Shown one piece after another: positions 61,012-64,000 of a DNA stretch of 64,000 nucleotides. Below the pieces are notes generated by a model that made no database searches, had not been told where the DNA came from, and was given only the letters and a program-made list of their open reading frames with translations. A program made the position numbers and the translations under genes. Every line of letters begins with the position of its first letter. Position 1 is the stretch's first letter. The stretch covers positions 62,001-126,000 of the forward strand of contig CALXAH010000002.1 of assembly GCA_944386225.1 (NCBI GenBank), written 5' to 3'. The DNA comes from an uncultured Gemmiger sp. (GTDB lineage Bacteria > Bacillota > Clostridia > Oscillospirales > Ruminococcaceae).

Positions 61012-62031
61012 TCAAAAATCGGTATCATTCAGGGCTTGCGCCGCCTCCGCCAGCTTCTTCTCCCGGAGCTCTGCATACACGTCCATGGTGGTGCTTATCT
61101 GGGCGTGGCCCAGCAGGCCCTGGGCGGTCTTTTCCGGTATGCCCGCCTCAAACAGCAGGGTGGCGTATGCGTGGCGGAGCTGGTGGGGTGTCACATCCAG
61201 CCCCGCGCGCCGGCATCGCTCCAGCAGACAGTAATACGCTTTCTTGCTCATAGGCTGCTCACCGCCAAATACAAAGGCGCTGGCGGGCCCTCTGTGGGGC
61301 TCCAGAATCGTTTGCAGCCGCTTCAGATATATCACGCTGCGCTGCCCCGCCTCGCTCTTTGGCTCCTTCAATTCGCCCTGGTTACGGCCTGCAAAATAGA
61401 GAGAGCGGCGCACCCGGATGGTCTCCCCCACCGGGTCCACATCCTCCCAGCGCAGCGCCAGAGCTTCCCCCAGCCGCAGGCCGGAGTACATGAGGAAATT
61501 GAGGAACAGCCCATCCGGGGTGCCCGCCATCGCCTTGATCTGCTCGATCTGGGCCGTGGCGGGCATTTTGCGTTTAGCCTGTGGCAGCTTGTCTGGCAGC
61601 TTCACCAGGGCGGCGGCATTCTGCATCACGTTGTACTGCTCACAGGCAAAAGCGCAGATTTCCCGCAGCACAACAAAGTGCTGGTTGACAGTTCGCCGGG
61701 CATAGCCCCGGTGTGCCAGGTATTCCAGATATGCCTTGACCGCCACCGGTGTGATCTCCTTCACCGGCTCCGGTCCGAAGCGATCCACGGCCCGCCGCAT
61801 GGCCAGCTTGTAGTTCGGGGCGGTGTTTGGTGAGAGGCGCGGCTCCTTGTCCTCCCACCATGCAGCGGCCACCGCCTCGAAGGTGGGACCGGTTTCCTCC
61901 TTCTCCTGGTATGCGGCGATCTTCCGTAGCACTTCCCGGGTACTCCTTGCCCGAAACGCTACCCGTTTGCCGTTGATGGTAATTTTCTTTTCATAGAGGC
62001 CATCAGGCCGCCGGTACATCTTTTCAGCCAT
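61012..62031 (-). CDS. int: Tyrosine recombinase / integrase
   Basis: A 339-residue integrase. The N-terminal SAM-like arm-binding part is about 50-140 (VAAAWWEDKEPRLSPNTAPNYK). The catalytic set is Arg in YSGLRLGEALALRWEDVD, His-x-x-Arg in TPHQLRHAYATLL, His in QGLLGHAQISTT and Tyr in MDVYAELREKK near 325. It lies 60 bp from the tRNA fragment, reading towards it, which is the normal position for the integrase of an integrative element or prophage. GGAAAGGATGG precedes the ATG. Confidence 0.95.
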   Translation of the reverse strand: MAEKMYRRPDGLYEKKITINGKRVAFRARSTREVLRKIAAYQEKEETGPTFEAVAAAWWEDKEPRLSPNTAPNYKLAMRRAVDRFGPEPVKEITPVAVKAYLEYLAHRGYARRTVNQHFVVLREICAFACEQYNVMQNAAALVKLPDKLPQAKRKMPATAQIEQIKAMAGTPDGLFLNFLMYSGLRLGEALALRWEDVDPVGETIRVRRSLYFAGRNQGELKEPKSEAGQRSVIYLKRLQTILEPHRGPASAFVFGGEQPMSKKAYYCLLERCRRAGLDVTPHQLRHAYATLLFEAGIPEKTAQGLLGHAQISTTMDVYAELREKKLAEAAQALNDTDF

Positions 62032-62091
62032 GCTGACCCATCCTTTCCTGTCTGCGTATCCCTATGGCGTTCCTTAATCCTCCTGCATAAA

Positions 62092-62144
62092 TACGTAAAA
62101 TACGTAATTTGCAGGTTGACAAATACGTATAATACGTATATAAT
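62092..62144 (+). promoter_or_regulatory. hicAB promoter with four TACGTA operator sites
   Basis: Perfect TTGACA (62116-62121), 17-bp spacer and TATAAT (62139-62144). TACGTA palindromes start at 62092, 62101, 62124 and 62133: two pairs, each 9 bp apart. One pair fills the spacer, the other lies upstream towards int. This fits autorepression by the DNA-binding HicB antitoxin. The upstream pair could also affect int expression. Confidence 0.8.
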
Positions 62145-62169
62145 ATAAAAGAAGGGAGGGACCGGGAGG

Positions 62170-62361
62170 ATGCCAATGACACCCAAAGATATGGTACGGC
62201 TACTGGAGCAAAACGGATTTGCATACATCAGCTCCAACGGTTCACACCGAAAGTACAGAAACCCGGCCACAGGGAAAACGGTGATTGTTCCGTTCCACGC
62301 CAAAGACTTGAAACCGGGCACCGAAAAGAACATTCTGAAACAGGCGGGGCTGAAAGAGTAG
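62170..62361 (+). CDS. hicA: HicA toxin (mRNA interferase)
   Basis: A 63-residue double-stranded-RNA-binding-fold protein. DMVRLLEQNGFAYISSNGSHRKYRNP with the catalytic His in SNGSHRKY (about 27), then VIVPFHAKDLKPGTEKNILKQAGL, match HicA closely. It cleaves mRNA unless bound by HicB. ATG 62170 or 62176 may be used; GGGAGG sites precede both. It is first in the hicA-hicB operon. Confidence 0.95.
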   Translation: MPMTPKDMVRLLEQNGFAYISSNGSHRKYRNPATGKTVIVPFHAKDLKPGTEKNILKQAGLKE

Positions 62362-62387
62362 GCCCCGCCCTGAAAGGGGGAAATCCA

Positions 62388-62768
62388 ATGCGTAAAATTT
62401 TCTATCCCGTCGTATTCCATCCGGAGGAAGTCGGCTATACGGTTTCTGTTCCTGATCTGGACGGGTGCTTCACCCAGGGCGACACCATGAACGAGGCCGT
62501 AGCCATGGCCCAAGACGCTATCGGCTTGATGCTGGAGGATTGCGCCGACTATCCCCAGCCGAGCAACCCGGCGAACATCGAAACTGCACCCGGCGACTTC
62601 GTGGTAATGGTTCAATTTGACGAGGAATCTTACAAGAAGCAGTTCAAGCCGGTAAAAAAGACCCTGTCAATTCCCAGCTGGTTGAACGAGGCAGCCGAAG
62701 CGGCACACATCAACTTTTCCAGCGTGCTGCAAGAGGCTCTTAAACAACGACTGTATAACGCCGACTAA
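62388..62768 (+). CDS. hicB: HicB antitoxin
   Basis: A 126-residue antitoxin. The N-terminal RNase H-like domain begins FYPVVFHPEEVGYTVSVPDLDGCFTQGDTMNEA (part: GYTVSVPDLDGCFTQGDT). The C-terminal 40 residues (TLSIPSWLNEAAEAAHINFS) look like a ribbon-helix-helix DNA-binding domain. It neutralises HicA and probably represses the promoter at 62092-62144. It starts 26 bp after hicA with AAAGGGGG upstream. Confidence 0.95.
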   Translation: MRKIFYPVVFHPEEVGYTVSVPDLDGCFTQGDTMNEAVAMAQDAIGLMLEDCADYPQPSNPANIETAPGDFVVMVQFDEESYKKQFKPVKKTLSIPSWLNEAAEAAHINFSSVLQEALKQRLYNAD

Positions 62769-62777
62769 CCATTCACA

Positions 62778-62812
62778 AGGCGCTCTCCGCGAGGAGGGCG
62801 CTTTTCTTTTTT
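62778..62812 (+). terminator. Terminator of hicAB
   Basis: A 9-bp stem (62780-62788 with 62793-62801, one T-G pair) followed by TTTTCTTTTTT. Confidence 0.9.
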
Positions 62813-62895
62813 ATCGCGCACGAACACCCCCTCTGGCCGTGACAGGGTCTTTCCGTGTTTCTCGTGCACGCTCCAAAGCTGGCGACATCTCAAAC

Positions 62896-63450
62896 TTACA
62901 GCGCGTCCATCAGCTCCGTGAGCCACCGGGGGCGGCGGCTGCCGATGGGCAGGATCTCCCCGTTGCGGTACTCCGCCACCAGCTCGAAGCCGTTGTCGTT
63001 GTCAAAGAAGCGGGCTTCATCACAGTAAGGCAGCACCTTTGCAACGTCTGCAAAACGGTGGGCAAAACGGCTTTCCACGTCCCGCCGGGGAATATCATGG
63101 CCGCCTTTGCGAACGCGGTTTTGGATGCGCTGCAGGCTCTCCTGTACGGTGTCCAGGCCGATGTAGTACAAGCGGATGTAATACCCCTGTTCTCGCGCCC
63201 GGCGGGCCAGCTTGCGGGTGTAGCCGCCGGAGAGGGTCGTTTCCTGGGTGAAGCTGACCCCATCGGCCAGGGCGTGTTCCAGGCGCTCTACCGCCAGCTT
63301 GCCGCCCTCGTATTCATCCCCGCCCAGTTCAGCGGTGATCTTGTCCGGGTCCACAATAATGCCCAGGTCAGTGCGTTCGGCCTTGAGGGAGCCGGTGAGA
63401 CTGGACTTCCCGCAGCCGTTCACGCCGCCGATTATGGTGAAGATTTTCAT
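62896..63450 (-). CDS. Zeta-toxin-family P-loop kinase
   Basis: A 184-residue protein with Walker A IIGGVNGCGKSSLTG at the start, an acidic residue in IIVDPDKI (about 34), TQETTLSG (about 70), which in zeta toxins shapes the substrate pocket, and an Arg-rich lid-like RKGGHDIPRRDVESRF. Zeta toxins phosphorylate UDP-N-acetylglucosamine, blocking wall synthesis; short stand-alone homologues like this may differ. AAAGGA is eight bases before the ATG. No epsilon antitoxin is recognisable; the uncertain open frame upstream on the same strand (from 63505) is the only candidate. Confidence 0.85.
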   Translation of the reverse strand: MKIFTIIGGVNGCGKSSLTGSLKAERTDLGIIVDPDKITAELGGDEYEGGKLAVERLEHALADGVSFTQETTLSGGYTRKLARRAREQGYYIRLYYIGLDTVQESLQRIQNRVRKGGHDIPRRDVESRFAHRFADVAKVLPYCDEARFFDNDNGFELVAEYRNGEILPIGSRRPRWLTELMDAL

Positions 63451-63504
63451 AGCGTTTTCCTTTCCTGCCTCCGGCAGCCGCCGGGGGCTTTTCTTTGTGC
63501 CTAT

Positions 63505-63948
63505 TTAGTTCGATGCTGCGGCGGGTTGCTTTCCCTGGTTTCGCACCTGCTGTCTGCTCTCGGCTGGCGGTGGCTCGATTTGCAAGCATAGCGCGTGGAT
63601 ATCTGCGCAGGAAAAGACGTGCCGCCGGTTACAATACGTTTCGTATACTTGCGTTATACAATTCGTTATTTCATATATACGGAACTTATCCAACGGTTTG
63701 ACAGGCTCCAGACAGTTGCCGAACAGTTCGGCAACTACCTCGCCGGAGATCCAGCCGCGCGAAAGGGTGTGAGCCCGGCTCACTAACTCCGCAACCGTTG
63801 CGGAGTTAAAACTATTGCCGTTCCCCTGCCGTGAGCTGAACTCATACCAGGACAGGCAGGGGTCCAAGAGCTGGACATCCTCCCCAATCGGACGCCGGCA
63901 GCTAATCGCACCGTGCGACAAGCTGCACAGGATCCAACGGGTCGGCAA
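63505..63948 (-). CDS. Hypothetical protein, possibly partial at the right edge
   Basis: An unrecognised frame of up to 147 residues ending ESRQQVRNQGKQPAAASN. The indicated start is a TTG without a clear ribosome site. The frame stays open to the window edge, so a true start beyond 64000 is possible. The middle part (TVAELVSRAHTLSRGWISGEVVAELFG) is helix-like and could be an HTH. Codon use is less GC3-biased than in the neighbouring chromosome, as for the rest of the element. Several dyads (63715-63986) lie inside it, which argues for caution. It precedes the zeta-like gene by 54 bp on the same strand and could be its partner. Confidence 0.3.
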   Translation of the reverse strand: MPTRWILCSLSHGAISCRRPIGEDVQLLDPCLSWYEFSSRQGNGNSFNSATVAELVSRAHTLSRGWISGEVVAELFGNCLEPVKPLDKFRIYEITNCITQVYETYCNRRHVFSCADIHALCLQIEPPPAESRQQVRNQGKQPAAASN

Positions 63949-63986
63949 ATTATCGACCCCTTTTCTGCCCGTCGCAATTTGCGACG
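63715..63986. repeat. Cluster of short inverted repeats, several with a CCG spacer
   Basis: Dyads found by eye: 63715-63735 (9-bp arms, CAG spacer), 63769-63783 (6-bp arms, CCG), 63784-63808 (11-bp arms, CCG, directly abutting the previous), 63824-63862 region (CCCCTGCC with GGCAGGGG), 63906-63918 (5-bp arms, CCG), 63939-63959 (GGGTCG with CGACCC) and 63970-63986 (8-bp arms). The purpose is unknown. They could be protein-binding sites, folded RNA, or an origin or recombination region of the element. Confidence 0.55.
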
Positions 63987-64000
63987 TCCTAAAGGGGGTT

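Noticed and set aside
63715-63986. Integron attC array
   Set aside because: No RYYYAAC/GTTRRRY core pairs in the right order and no integron integrase in the window.
1-64000. CRISPR arrays, insertion sequences and rRNA genes
   Set aside because: No regularly spaced direct repeats, transposase or rRNA signatures were seen.

Overview
The window looks like chromosomal DNA from a GC-rich (roughly 60 % or more), low-oxygen gut Firmicute, most likely of the Oscillospiraceae/Ruminococcaceae (Gemmiger, Subdoligranulum or Faecalibacterium relatives). This is an inference. It rests on strong Shine-Dalgarno sites, T-box and ZTP riboswitch control, TTGACA/TATAAT promoters, a pyruvate formate-lyase, the clostridial GGGtGRT/NifU-like pair, a DUF4358 lipoprotein and an oxygen-independent cobalamin pathway.

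Layout. 1-1.6 kb: 5' end of pflB behind a ZTP (pfl-motif) riboswitch with an overlapping terminator. 1.6-10.9 kb: a sugar regulon made of a 1094-residue DUF5107-TPR protein, an AraC regulator, an arabinose-type ABC importer (araG-araH-araF order) and an aldose 1-epimerase. The DUF5107 and araG promoters share a 27-bp motif at the same distance from the -10 box. 10.9-16.2 kb: a UroD-family protein, a second AraC regulator, GGGtGRT plus NifU-like scaffold, and an OFA-type MFS carrier. 16.3-22 kb: aspS, two small membrane proteins, hisS and a GT-C-like membrane protein. 22-27.2 kb: response regulator, sensor kinase, ABC ATPase and a large FtsX-type permease.

27.2-51.3 kb: one minus-strand cobalamin operon of 27 tightly packed, often overlapping genes behind a cobalamin riboswitch. 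It covers cobalt uptake (cbiMNQO), corrin ring synthesis (cobA-hemD, sirC, cbiK, cbiL, cbiH, cbiF, cbiG, cbiD, cbiJ, cbiET, cbiC, cbiA, cbiP), aminopropanol and lower-loop assembly (cobD, cbiB, cobU, cobS, cobT, cobC, plus a short CobU-like protein) and a btuFCD-like importer. Genes before uroporphyrinogen III and the corrinoid adenosyltransferase are not in the window.

51.3-56.4 kb: leuACDB behind a leucine T-box, divergent from the cobalamin operon. 56.5-60.8 kb: a membrane GGDEF protein, a SIR2 deacylase, a sugar O-acetyltransferase and a DHHW/DUF4358 pair. At 60.92-60.95 kb there is a 3' tRNA fragment with its terminator, directly beside a tyrosine integrase. This is the left end of an integrated element carrying HicAB, a zeta-toxin-like kinase and an unexplained run of dyad-symmetric sequences at the right edge. 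The distal end of the element lies outside the window.
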